Notes under the pieces: model-generated
The model's database searches: none
Told to the model about the DNA's origin: nothing
The model's input: only the letters and a program-made list of their open reading frames with translations
Shown: positions 36,179-45,068 of the stretch, piece by piece
Position numbering within the stretch: the stretch's first letter is position 1
Layout of the letters: each line of letters begins with the position of its first letter
Translations under genes and position numbers: made by a program
NCBI GenBank assembly: GCA_963667005.1
Contig: OY762937.1
Location: forward strand, 2,480,001-2,544,000
From: G963662605 sp963667005
GTDB lineage: Bacteria > Bacteroidota > Ignavibacteria > Ignavibacteriales > Ignavibacteriaceae
Direction: 5' to 3'
Length of the DNA: 64,000 nt

Positions 36179-36903
36179 TTAACGAGTTCGAGGAAGAATG
36201 ATTCGAGATTTTGATATTCTTTATCGTAAAAATTCCTGAATGAATCCAGGTCATTGTCAAAAATAAGCGAGCCATCCTTAATAATGCCGATGCGGGAACA
36301 TATTTCCTCGGCAATATTCAGGCTGTGGGTTGACATGATGATCGCAGTGCCTTGCTTCGCTTTCTGCTTCAGAATATCCTTAACAATTTTGGCGCTTTGC
36401 GGATCGAGCCCTACCATAGGCTCATCAACGAGAAGGAACTTGGGATTATGCAGAAGGGCAGAGGCAATTGACACACGTTGCTTCATACCCTGCGAATATT
36501 CCTCTGTACGGCGGTCTAACCATTCGCTGATTTTAAGCTCTTCGGTTACGTTGTCTATGATAATCTTCAATTCTTTGGTTGGAATTCCGTACAGACCTCC
36601 GGAGAAAAATAAAAACTCGCGTCCGGTCAGGCGGTCATAAAGATATGGTTGGTCTGGAATATAACCGATAATGCGTTTAGCTTCAACGGGATTATTTTGA
36701 ATGTCTAATCCGTCAATGAGAACTGAACCTTCGGAAGGAGAGAGGAGTCCGCAAATCATTTTAATTGTTGTTGTTTTTCCTGCTCCATTCGGACCCAGAA
36801 AACCGAAAAACTCACCGGCGTTGACCTGAAGATTTAAATTGTTAACAGCCTGAAACGATCCGAATTTTTTTGAAAGGTTTTTAAGCTGTAGCATGGCAGT
36901 CAT
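36175..36903 (-). CDS. ABC transporter ATP-binding protein
   Basis: 242 residues with Walker A GPNGAGKTT (about 39-47), Q-loop region YIPDQPYLYDRLTGREFLFF, signature YSQGMKQR, Walker B FLLVDEPMVGLDP and the switch STHSLNIAEE. The order and sequence fit ABC-2 exporters of the CcmA/NatA type. A second ATG lies three codons in (36894). Starts 12 bases after the AAA gene and is coupled to the permease gene. Confidence 0.93.
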   Translation of the reverse strand: MTAMLQLKNLSKKFGSFQAVNNLNLQVNAGEFFGFLGPNGAGKTTTIKMICGLLSPSEGSVLIDGLDIQNNPVEAKRIIGYIPDQPYLYDRLTGREFLFFSGGLYGIPTKELKIIIDNVTEELKISEWLDRRTEEYSQGMKQRVSIASALLHNPKFLLVDEPMVGLDPQSAKIVKDILKQKAKQGTAIIMSTHSLNIAEEICSRIGIIKDGSLIFDNDLDSFRNFYDKEYQNLESFFLELVK

Positions 36904-36914
36904 TAAGAATGGTT

Positions 36915-39900
36915 TTATTCTAAATGTAGAACATCTTGGTGCGTAATGGTAACCAAATCTTCATCAGTTGGATTGAGGAGTGTCGAGACCCGCTCCTCCT
37001 GATTAGCGATTGCCTTGTAGAATACATTTCGAACTGTACGGGCATTACCAAAATTTTGGTCGCGTTTGCTGTATAACTTGGTGAAGTGTTCGAACAACAT
37101 CTGAAGAGCGCCTTCATCAAGTTTGTAACCATTTTTCTCGGCACTGACTGAAGCGATTTCCAGCATTTGGCGTGGGTTGTAATCTTCGAACATAAAATAG
37201 TTGGTAAATCGTGACTGCAAACCCGGATTCGTATCAAGGAATGCCTGCATTTCATTAGTATATCCGGCAACGATGACAACCAACTGATCTTTATAATCTT
37301 CCATACGTTTGAGCAGGGTGTCAATAGCTTCTTGACCGAAATCATTGCCTCCGCGTGCAAGAGTATAAGCTTCATCGATGAATAATGTACCGCCTAAAGC
37401 TTTCTGTATCATCTCGTCGGTCTTTTGGGCGGTCTGTCCCTGATAACCGGCGACTAGCATCGAACGGTCAACCTCAACAAGGTGTCCTTTTTCAAGCAGT
37501 CCCATTTCTTTATAGATTTTTCCGAGCAGACGTGCTACGGTTGTCTTGCCTGTACCGGGATTGCCGAGGAATACACTATGGAGATTCTTCTGCATAACGA
37601 TCATGCCGCGTGATTCGCGCAGGCGGGAAATTTTAATACTGCTGATAAGCTTATCAATCGAGCGTTTGACTGATTCAAGTCCGGTGAGAGAGTTGAGTTC
37701 TTTCAAATGCTCATCAAGTTTATCTTTATTACCCTCGATCTGGATAATCTTTTTGTCACTCTTTGCTGAGATAATTTCACTCAGATCTTCCAATGTCACA
37801 GTCTGGGTTATTTCAGGAGTCCGTTCTTCTTTTGGAACGTTAACAACACGAAGCATAAGATTTCTTGAAGCGCTCTCAACAAGGTTTCTTACTAATCTCG
37901 CATTGCCGAAGTTCTTATCTCGTGTGCGGTACAATTCCATATAGTACTGGCGAAGCTGGTCCTCGGCAGATTTTTGTAATTTTAATTTCTTTTCTTTTAG
38001 GACGATCCGCGTAATAATAACCATTTCATCCGGGGTGTAATCCTCAAACATGAATTTCTTGGTGAAACGGGATTGAAGTCCCGGATTACTCTCAAGGAAT
38101 TTCTGCATGTCTTCCGTATAGCCAGCAGCAATAACGATGAATTTACCGCGGTCGTCTTCCATCCGTTTCAGTAAAGTGTCTATTGCTTCCTTACCGAAAT
38201 CATTGGTGTCACCGGTTTTAACAAGCGTATAAGCTTCGTCTATAAAGAGTGTTCCGCCGATGGATTGATTTATCAACGAGGTCGTTTTTTCAGCGGTCTT
38301 TCCGACAAACGGAGCAACCAATGCCTGCCGGTCAACTTCAATCAAATGGCCCTTCGGTAGTAAACCGAGTGCAGCATAAATCTGGCCGACCATTCTCGCA
38401 ACTGTGGTTTTACCTGTACCCGGATTTCCGAGAAAGATAATGTGGTCTGTAAATTTGCTCTGCAGATCTTCACCCATTTCAACATAATAGCGGGCGAGTT
38501 TTACAAGCTCATCAATGTCTTTTTTAACGGAACGCAGTCCTGTCAGGCTGTTTAGTTTTTCCAATGCCTTGTTGAGATTATCCTCATCAATGGTCATCTT
38601 GAATGTTTTTGTCTGAGTCCCCGCAAATAGCTGTGCAAAATCTTCAGGCATAAATGTCGTCAGCGCTTTTTTATCCCGCATTGATTCGGGTAGACTCAGG
38701 TAGCGTTTGCTTAGTTGTAACTTTGCATCATTGAAAAGATTTCTGACGAAGCGGGCGTTTCCAAAAGTTTTATCACGTTTACGGTAAATGTCAATGAGTT
38801 CTTTTTTAAGACTGTCCTGTGCGTTCGCTTCAACGGAGTAGTCTTCTTTCTTTGCCATGCCGCGGAATATTTCAATCATCTCATCCGGATTGTAATCTTC
38901 GAAGTTGAAGAAGTGGTTGAAACGTGATTTCATTCCGGGATTTGAGCTGAGGAAGTCGTTCATTTCATCCGGATAACCAGCAACGATAATTGCAAATTGT
39001 CCGGCTTTATCTTCCATGCGTTTTAAAAGTGTATCAATTGCTTCCTGACCGAAGTCCTGACCGCTGCCGCCTTTTTTGACAAGTGTATAGGCTTCATCAA
39101 TGAAAAGCAGGCCGCCCATAGCATCTTCAATAACCTTATCGGTTTTTTGTGCTGTTTCGCCTATATACTGACCAACCAATGAACTGCGGTCAACTTCAAC
39201 AAGGTGACCCTTTTCTAAAATTCCCATTGCCTTAAATACATTCCCGAGAACACGGGCAACTGAAGTTTTACCGGTACCGGGATTGCCAAGGAATACGCAG
39301 TTAAAGGAGAGATCATCTTTGGTCTTGAGTCCAAGTTTCTTACGTTCCTTAATGAACTCAAGATAGTTGATGAACTCTTTCATTGAATTTTTAACGGAGG
39401 TCAATCCGGTAAATGTATTCAATTCCTGAAGGATAGATTCGACCGATGCTGCGGGGGCAGAAATTGAGGATTCTTTTTGCTCGCTGAGCGTTGAACTCGG
39501 GGAGAGCTTTTTCTGCATCTCTTTTTCGAAGAGGTCAACATCAAAATCTTCATAATTTGCAATATCGGACGTGCCGATAAGAAACCATCTTTCACATAAT
39601 TTCTGTGAGTTTATATAAATCTCAACACGTCCCTGACCGCGTCTCCAGAAACCGGGTGAATCAGTTCCCCAGCTTTGAGTAAAATAGACATGCTTCCATG
39701 TTCTATCCATCGGAACGTCAAAACTGTTTCTGCCAACTTCTTTTTCATTTACAATCCAAACCACCGTACCAGGGATATGTTCATCCTTGATAGTATAGTA
39801 TGGATTGGAAATAATAACTTCCACTCCGATATAGCGGACACTTGATTCAGCAAATTGAATAGCGTAAACCCGCTCGTTTGAATTAATTTCTGCAGATGCA

Positions 39901-40541
39901 TCAAATGTTCTTCCAAAAATTCCTACGAGCTCGGGATGCTGGAATCGTTCAAAATCAGTTCTCTTTGAGAGAGTTACAACTTTTTTAGGCAATTCTACTT
40001 GTGACTGGGGCGCTTCATCGTGTAGATCAAGCGGTTTATATTTTGACGTTTTTTTAGGCTGCTGAGGCTCTACTGGAGCAGAGACTTCGAAATCATCTTC
40101 AGGCATGTCAACGGGAGAGTTTGCTTCCTGCTGCGCAGCTACTTCGTTTCGTCTATCTTCGTTTTGATTAATGAGGCGGTTGTAAATATTATCAAATCTC
40201 GGGTTGCCGGAACACTCTGCAGCCATGGCGTCAGCTTTAGCCAGGGCTTCATCCCAGTGGTAAATATAAAAGAGCATTTCAAGTTCAAGTATCTTTGCCT
40301 GCTGATGATATTCGCTCATCGAATCATTTGAGAGGATTTTTTTAATAACCCAGGCAACGTACCACAGTTCTTTCAGGGTGAAGGCTTCTTCTGCCTCTTT
40401 AATCCAAAAGTCGTCCTTGCCTAAAAGCTTGAGGAGGAATTGCCCTTTTTTTCCGGTAACTCGTTTATACCATTCAAGGATGGAAGGGAAGGTAGGGTCG
40501 GCTCCGTTATCGAATCTCATAGTGAGTTCAAAGACGTTCAT
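36915..40541 (-). CDS. triple CbbX/EccA-type AAA+ ATPase (3' part of an interrupted gene)
   Basis: 1208 residues from this ATG. N-terminal 1-130: helical TPR-like remnant. About 130-200: linker rich in Pro/Gln/Glu. About 205-325: a beta domain with two Trp-rich blocks (TVVWIVNEKEV, FWRRGQGRVEIYIN). Then three AAA+ modules near 370-640, 655-925 and 940-1208, each with Walker A FLGNPGTGKT(S/T)VAR (about 418, 703, 992), Walker B LFIDEAYTL (about 479, 765, 1053), ME(D)xxxGxF and NPGxxSRF. The module type is CbbX/SpoVK/EccA. Reading backward in the same frame, AQHLKSKCLAGLGRFEEA precedes this Met, then TGA, then the upstream TPR ORF, so a single longer protein was interrupted. Adjacent to the ABC exporter. 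Confidence 0.9.
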   Translation of the reverse strand: MNVFELTMRFDNGADPTFPSILEWYKRVTGKKGQFLLKLLGKDDFWIKEAEEAFTLKELWYVAWVIKKILSNDSMSEYHQQAKILELEMLFYIYHWDEALAKADAMAAECSGNPRFDNIYNRLINQNEDRRNEVAAQQEANSPVDMPEDDFEVSAPVEPQQPKKTSKYKPLDLHDEAPQSQVELPKKVVTLSKRTDFERFQHPELVGIFGRTFDASAEINSNERVYAIQFAESSVRYIGVEVIISNPYYTIKDEHIPGTVVWIVNEKEVGRNSFDVPMDRTWKHVYFTQSWGTDSPGFWRRGQGRVEIYINSQKLCERWFLIGTSDIANYEDFDVDLFEKEMQKKLSPSSTLSEQKESSISAPAASVESILQELNTFTGLTSVKNSMKEFINYLEFIKERKKLGLKTKDDLSFNCVFLGNPGTGKTSVARVLGNVFKAMGILEKGHLVEVDRSSLVGQYIGETAQKTDKVIEDAMGGLLFIDEAYTLVKKGGSGQDFGQEAIDTLLKRMEDKAGQFAIIVAGYPDEMNDFLSSNPGMKSRFNHFFNFEDYNPDEMIEIFRGMAKKEDYSVEANAQDSLKKELIDIYRKRDKTFGNARFVRNLFNDAKLQLSKRYLSLPESMRDKKALTTFMPEDFAQLFAGTQTKTFKMTIDEDNLNKALEKLNSLTGLRSVKKDIDELVKLARYYVEMGEDLQSKFTDHIIFLGNPGTGKTTVARMVGQIYAALGLLPKGHLIEVDRQALVAPFVGKTAEKTTSLINQSIGGTLFIDEAYTLVKTGDTNDFGKEAIDTLLKRMEDDRGKFIVIAAGYTEDMQKFLESNPGLQSRFTKKFMFEDYTPDEMVIITRIVLKEKKLKLQKSAEDQLRQYYMELYRTRDKNFGNARLVRNLVESASRNLMLRVVNVPKEERTPEITQTVTLEDLSEIISAKSDKKIIQIEGNKDKLDEHLKELNSLTGLESVKRSIDKLISSIKISRLRESRGMIVMQKNLHSVFLGNPGTGKTTVARLLGKIYKEMGLLEKGHLVEVDRSMLVAGYQGQTAQKTDEMIQKALGGTLFIDEAYTLARGGNDFGQEAIDTLLKRMEDYKDQLVVIVAGYTNEMQAFLDTNPGLQSRFTNYFMFEDYNPRQMLEIASVSAEKNGYKLDEGALQMLFEHFTKLYSKRDQNFGNARTVRNVFYKAIANQEERVSTLLNPTDEDLVTITHQDVLHLE

Positions 40542-40595
40542 AGCTTCTTCGAAACGGCCGAGTCCGGCTAAACATTTGGATTTGAGGTGCTGTGC

Positions 40596-40970
40596 TCAAA
40601 CTAAGGCGTTGGAATTTGTGGATATGACTACATCAAGATCAATGATTGCTTCTTCGAACATTGATAGACGCTGAAGGATGAAACCGCGGTAGAGTCTTGT
40701 TTCCACAGCATCACGGCCAAGCTGAACAGCAAGGTTCGCGTAGTCCAATGCCTGAGCAGGGTCACCGGTTTCCACGTAAGACCAGGCAAGGCAGATAGCT
40801 GCGCGGCAATCTTTAGGCCGGAGATTATATAGCTTCTGGGCATTTTGCAATGCTACGCGATGACGCCCTTGTGCAAGATGCTCAAACGTCTCTTTGACGA
40901 GATCGTCAAACTCTACATTAAACTCCGGGTCGCTGCCAATTCGACTCATCCATTTGCTTGAGCGGTTCAT
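40596..40970 (-). pseudogene. N-terminal TPR part of the AAA+ protein, ended by in-frame TGA
   Basis: 124 residues of TPR sequence (RPKDCRAAICLAWSYVETGD; AVETRLYRGFILQRLSMFEE) ending STNSNALV-stop. The next 18 codons after the TGA at 40596-40598 continue the TPR (AQHLKSKCLAGLGRFEEA) and enter the 1208-codon ORF without a frame change. The stop sits near the start of a TPR helix A. Either the stop is real and two proteins are made, or it is a recent mutation or sequence error. Confidence 0.75.
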
Positions 40971-41040
40971 TCTCCCTTTCAGGTAGTCAATATTTTTTCA
41001 GAAATTTCTTTTAAAAACTAATTTACGAAAGTATAAACAT

Positions 41041-41075
41041 AAAAAAAAGGCAGGATGGTTCAACATCCTGCCTTT
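41041..41075 (-). terminator. groESL intrinsic terminator
   Basis: Perfect 12-bp stem AAAGGCAGGATG / CATCCTGCCTTT with a 6-nt loop (41046-41075). On the minus strand it is followed by eight T, 20 bases after the groEL stop. Strong Rho-independent terminator. Confidence 0.95.
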
Positions 41076-41094
41076 AAATCAACGTCAATTGATT

Positions 41095-42732
41095 TTAATA
41101 CATGTCGCCCATTCCACCGCCAGCACCAGGAGGCATCATAGGAGCTTTTTCAGCTTCTTTTTTCTCATAAACAACTGCTTCGGTTGTCAAGAGAAGAGCA
41201 GAAACAGAAGCTGCATTTTCGAGTGCAGTTCTGGTAACCTTAGTTGGGTCAATTACGCCCGCTTTAACCAAGTTTTCATAAACTTCAGTTGCAGCGTTAA
41301 ATCCGTAATCGTTCTTTCCTTCTTTAACTTTTGAAAGAATGACTGAACCTTCGAGACCGGCGTTGTTAACGATCTGACGAAGCGGTTCTTCGAGAGATTT
41401 TGCGATAATCTGGATACCGGTTGTCTGATCTTCATTGTCGCCCTTTAGGCTGCCAAGTGCTTCAATTGCGCGGACGAAAGCAACACCACCACCGGGAACG
41501 ATACCTTCTTCAACTGCCGCACGTGTAGCATGAAGAGCATCTTCAACACGGGCTTTCTTTTCTTTCATTTCAACTTCAGTTGAAGCACCGATTTTCAGAA
41601 CTGCAACACCGCCTGAAAGTTTTGCAAGACGTTCCTGCAATTTTTCGCGATCGTAATCTGAAGTCGATTTTTCAATCTGGACTTTGATTTCGTTAATTCT
41701 CTTTTTAATATTCTGCGTGTCGCCGCTACCTTCAACAATAGTTGTATTGTCTTTGTCAATAACGACTTTCTTTGCAGTTCCAAGATCATCAAGAGTAGCG
41801 TTTTCGAGTTTGAATCCTCTTTCTTCAGAGATAACGTTACCGTTTGTCAAAACTGCGATATCTTCGAGCATTGCTTTTCTTCTGTCACCGAAGCCGGGAG
41901 CTTTAACAGCAGCAATCTTCAAGGTACCACGGAGTCTGTTAACAACGAGAGTTGCAAGAGCTTCGCCTTCAAGGTCTTCTGCGATGATAAGAAGAGCTCT
42001 TCCTTGCTGAGCTACTTTCTCGAGAACAGGGAGTAAATCTTTCATTGCAGAGATTTTCTTGTCATGGATAAGAATGAAAGGATTTTCAAGAACTGCTTCC
42101 ATGGTTTCAGCGTCGGTAACAAAGTAAGGGGAGAGGTAACCACGGTCGAACTGCATACCTTCAACAACATCCAATGCTGTATCTGTACCTTTTGCTTCTT
42201 CAACAGTGATAACGCCGTCTTTTCCAACTTTTTCCATAGCGTCAGCAATTAAATCACCGATGGTCTTGTCGTTGTTAGCTGAGATAGCGCCGACCTGAGC
42301 GATTTCTGATCTGCCTTCAACTTCTTTGCTGATTGATCTCAGGTAAGAAACAACTTTGGTAACGGCAAGATCGATACCACGTTTCAAATCCATAGGATTT
42401 GCACCTGCTGTAACGTTCTTCAAACCTTCGCGGTAGATAGCCTGAGCAAGAACTGTAGCGGTAGTAGTACCGTCACCGGCAACATCACTGGTCTTTGAAG
42501 CAACTTCGCGAACCATCTGCGCGCCCATATTCTCAACTGCGTCTTCAAGCTCGATTTCTTTTGCAACACTGACACCGTCTTTAGTAACAGTAGGAGCGCC
42601 GAATTTCTTTTCGAGGATTACGTTGCGGCCTTTAGGACCAAGAGTAACTTTTACTGCATTAGCTAATTTATCAACGCCGCTTTTCAGTTTAGCGCGTGCG
42701 TCGGTATTAAATTCGATTAATTTGTGTGCCAT
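41095..42732 (-). CDS. groEL: chaperonin GroEL (60 kDa)
   Basis: Folding chamber subunit. 545 residues from MAHKLIEFNTDAR; DVAGDGTTTATVLAQAI (ATP site), ISANNDKTIGDLI, EGMQFDRGYLSPYF, EEGIVPGGGVAFVRA and the GGMGDMY tail are diagnostic. An ATG six bases earlier (42738) is also in frame, but GGAGG is only three bases before it and nine before the chosen ATG. Second gene after groES, under CIRCE control. Confidence 0.98.
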   Translation of the reverse strand: MAHKLIEFNTDARAKLKSGVDKLANAVKVTLGPKGRNVILEKKFGAPTVTKDGVSVAKEIELEDAVENMGAQMVREVASKTSDVAGDGTTTATVLAQAIYREGLKNVTAGANPMDLKRGIDLAVTKVVSYLRSISKEVEGRSEIAQVGAISANNDKTIGDLIADAMEKVGKDGVITVEEAKGTDTALDVVEGMQFDRGYLSPYFVTDAETMEAVLENPFILIHDKKISAMKDLLPVLEKVAQQGRALLIIAEDLEGEALATLVVNRLRGTLKIAAVKAPGFGDRRKAMLEDIAVLTNGNVISEERGFKLENATLDDLGTAKKVVIDKDNTTIVEGSGDTQNIKKRINEIKVQIEKSTSDYDREKLQERLAKLSGGVAVLKIGASTEVEMKEKKARVEDALHATRAAVEEGIVPGGGVAFVRAIEALGSLKGDNEDQTTGIQIIAKSLEEPLRQIVNNAGLEGSVILSKVKEGKNDYGFNAATEVYENLVKAGVIDPTKVTRTALENAASVSALLLTTEAVVYEKKEAEKAPMMPPGAGGGMGDMY

Positions 42733-42765
42733 ATTCATGACCTCCGTTAAATATTAATTATAAAC

Positions 42766-43062
42766 TTATTTAATGATTGCAAAAATGTCGCTCTCGCGCA
42801 TGATCAGGTAGTCAACACCGTCAACTGTAACTTCGGTGCCGCTGTATTTACCATACAAAACTTTGTCGCCGACTTTTACAGCCGGAGCAATTGCTTTACC
42901 GTCATCGGCAACTTTGCCGGCGCCAACTGCAACAACAGTTCCTTCAATCGGTTTTTCTTTGGCTGTATCCGGAAGAATGATGCCGCCTTTGGTTTTTTCT
43001 TCCGCTTCCTGTGGTTTTACAACAACTCTGTCAGCGAGAGGGGTTAAATTAATTTTGCTCAT
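42766..43062 (-). CDS. groES: co-chaperonin GroES (10 kDa)
   Basis: 98-residue lid subunit: PLADRVVVKPQEAEEKTKGG, IILPDTAKEKP (mobile loop region), VGDKVLYGKYSGTEVTVDGV and YLIMRESDIFAII. AGGAGG precedes the ATG by six bases. First gene of the groESL operon. Confidence 0.98.
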   Translation of the reverse strand: MSKINLTPLADRVVVKPQEAEEKTKGGIILPDTAKEKPIEGTVVAVGAGKVADDGKAIAPAVKVGDKVLYGKYSGTEVTVDGVDYLIMRESDIFAIIK

Positions 43063-43104
43063 GTGAGCCTCCTAATTTGTTAGTTGATAAATAATGTAAA
43101 AATG

Positions 43105-43131
43105 TTAGCACTCATAATTTATGAGTGCTAA
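43105..43131. promoter_or_regulatory. CIRCE operator (HrcA-binding)
   Basis: TTAGCACTC-N9-GAGTGCTAA, a perfect match to the CIRCE inverted repeat, placed 43 bases upstream of the groES start. Indicates heat-shock repression by HrcA; hrcA itself is not in the window. Confidence 0.97.
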
Positions 43132-43341
43132 ATTATGGTGCAAGGCAGAGAATGTCAAGACCTTTTCGGCAAATTCGGCCACATTGCACAAAAATTTTTG
43201 GTCGGGAGTGCAAAAATGACGGCATGAGCTGTCATAATGGCGCAATCAAGAATTCGCAAAAGCAATAATAGAATATAATTCGATGTTATTCAGTAATGAG
43301 TGCATAATATCGGTATATTTCAGAAAAAAACGCATAATATA

Positions 43342-43369
43342 TTGACATTATAAAAATTAGCCGTATATT
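43342..43369 (+). promoter_or_regulatory. possible promoter of the tyrosine phenol-lyase gene
   Basis: TTGACA, 16-base spacer, TATATT, about 40 bases before the start codon. Good sigma-70-like geometry in AT-rich DNA. No transcription data, and FCB promoters often differ, so tentative. Confidence 0.4.
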
Positions 43370-43410
43370 ATGTGTGCTTTTATAAAAATTCATAGAATTT
43401 TGGAGTACAT

Positions 43411-44796
43411 ATGGTAGAAAAGAAAAAACGCTCTTGGGCCGAACCATATAAAATTAAAATGGTCGAGCTTGTTCACATGACCTCTTATGAAGAGAGGCAG
43501 GCAGCGCTGAAGGAGGCTGGATACAATACTTTTTTACTCAGATCACGGGATGTTTATATTGACTTACTGACCGATAGCGGTACTTCGGCAATGAGTGATC
43601 GTCAATGGGCAGGTATGATGATGGGCGACGAAGCCTATGCAGGTAGCGAGAACTTTTACCATCTTGAATCCACTATTCAACAATATTACGGTTACAAATA
43701 TATTGTCCCTACTCACCAGGGCAGAGCTGCAGAACATATCATATCTCAGATTATGATTAAAAAGGGAGATGTGATACCCGGAAATATGTACTTCACCACA
43801 ACCAAACTTCACCAGGAACTAGCAGGTGGTAAATTCATTGATGTAATTATTGATGAAGCTCACGATCCGGATAACGAACATCCTTTTAAGGGTGATATTG
43901 ACCTTGGCAAGCTGCAAAAAGTAATTGATACGTATGGCGCCAAGAAAATTGCCTATGTCGCCTTGGCTACATCAGTCAACATGGCTGGCGGCCAGCCCGT
44001 ATCGTTGGGAAATCTCAAAGCCCTGAGAGAACTCACCGCTAAATACAATATTCCTATTATTCATGATATGACCCGCGTTGCGGAGAATGCTCTTTTCATC
44101 AAACAGAGAGAACCCGGATATGAAAATCACTCGGTTGCTGAAATTGTAAAAGAAATTTGCGATTTGACAGACGGTGCTACCATGAGTGCAAAGAAAGATG
44201 CGCTCGTGAACATAGGCGGATTTCTTGCCATCAATGACTGGGATGTATTTGAAAAAGCACGCAACATGGTTGTCGTGTATGAAGGTCTGCATACCTACGG
44301 CGGATTAGCCGGAAGAGATATGGAAGCTATGGCGATCGGTATAACCGAATCAGTCCATGAAGATCATATTAGAGCAAGAGTTGGACAAGTACAATATCTT
44401 GGTGAAAAACTCATTGCTGCCGGTGTGCCGATTGTAAAACCTATCGGAAGTCACGGCGTATTTTTGAATGCAAAAAAATTCTTACCACATTTAACGCAAG
44501 ATCAATTCCCGGCACAGACGTTAGCTGCAGAGATTTATCTTGATTCCGGTGTCCGCACAATGGAACGCGGTGTCGTTTCAGCAGGGCGCAATGCCGAAAC
44601 CGGCGAAAACATTTATCCAAAATTAGAGTTGGTTCGTTTAACAATTCCTCGCCGTGTATATACACAGGCGCATATGGACGTAGTCGCCGAGTCGGTAGAG
44701 GAAGTCTATAACTATCGCGAAAAGATTACCGGCCTGAAGATGGTTTATGAACCGGAATATCTCCGCTTCTTCCAGGCAAGATTCGAAAAAATTTAA
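43411..44796 (+). CDS. tpl: tyrosine phenol-lyase (beta-tyrosinase; tryptophanase family)
   Basis: PLP enzyme splitting tyrosine to phenol, pyruvate and ammonia. The 461-residue protein has GDEAYAGSENFYHLE, PTHQGRAAEHI, NMYFTTTKLHQE and the PLP lysine in MSAKKDALVNIGG. Residues that separate the two sister enzymes favour tyrosine: GVRTMERGVVSAGR keeps the Arg of TPL (Ile in tryptophanase), and the end reads LRFFQARF, with Phe where tryptophanase has His. Generic annotation would often say 'tryptophanase'. It probably supports amino-acid use; an Lrp/AsnC gene follows on the same strand. Confidence 0.85.
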   Translation: MVEKKKRSWAEPYKIKMVELVHMTSYEERQAALKEAGYNTFLLRSRDVYIDLLTDSGTSAMSDRQWAGMMMGDEAYAGSENFYHLESTIQQYYGYKYIVPTHQGRAAEHIISQIMIKKGDVIPGNMYFTTTKLHQELAGGKFIDVIIDEAHDPDNEHPFKGDIDLGKLQKVIDTYGAKKIAYVALATSVNMAGGQPVSLGNLKALRELTAKYNIPIIHDMTRVAENALFIKQREPGYENHSVAEIVKEICDLTDGATMSAKKDALVNIGGFLAINDWDVFEKARNMVVVYEGLHTYGGLAGRDMEAMAIGITESVHEDHIRARVGQVQYLGEKLIAAGVPIVKPIGSHGVFLNAKKFLPHLTQDQFPAQTLAAEIYLDSGVRTMERGVVSAGRNAETGENIYPKLELVRLTIPRRVYTQAHMDVVAESVEEVYNYREKITGLKMVYEPEYLRFFQARFEKI

Positions 44797-45068
44797 TACA
44801 TTTACGACTCATACTCACTCTCATCCCTTCTTTCCGCCCCGGAAAGAGGGGAATGGGGCGGGTAGGAGATAGAACGCCGCACAGCGTCCTGTGGTGGATG
44901 ACGCGGATTTTCACTGATTATTTTTTTAAGATAGTAACCCCACGTTTAAACCTGGGGTTACTGAATTATTCTGAAATTAGACTTATATTTAAAATTTTAT
45001 GCACGCCGTGATAGGCCGTGTCAATAAAAAACCGAACAATTTACCTTTTACATGTACAGGCACAGACA
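44797..45068. repeat. intergenic repeats between tpl and the Lrp-type gene
   Basis: Contains a CTCACTCTCATCCC...GGAAAGAGGGGAATGGGG hairpin near 44816, a GATAGAACGC...GATGACGCGGATTTTCAC fragment at 44869-44920, and a perfect 10-bp hairpin AGTAACCCCA/TGGGGTTACT at 44933-44962. All three families recur elsewhere in the window. No gene. Confidence 0.65.

Noticed and set aside
40596..40598. Global TGA recoding or selenocysteine insertion
   Set aside because: TGA ends nuoB, nuoE and other intact genes here, and no SECIS-like hairpin was recognised just after the TGA. Local mutation or error is simpler.
43411..44796. Annotation as tryptophanase
   Set aside because: The Arg and Phe that distinguish tyrosine phenol-lyase are present, and the His of tryptophanase near the C-terminus is absent.
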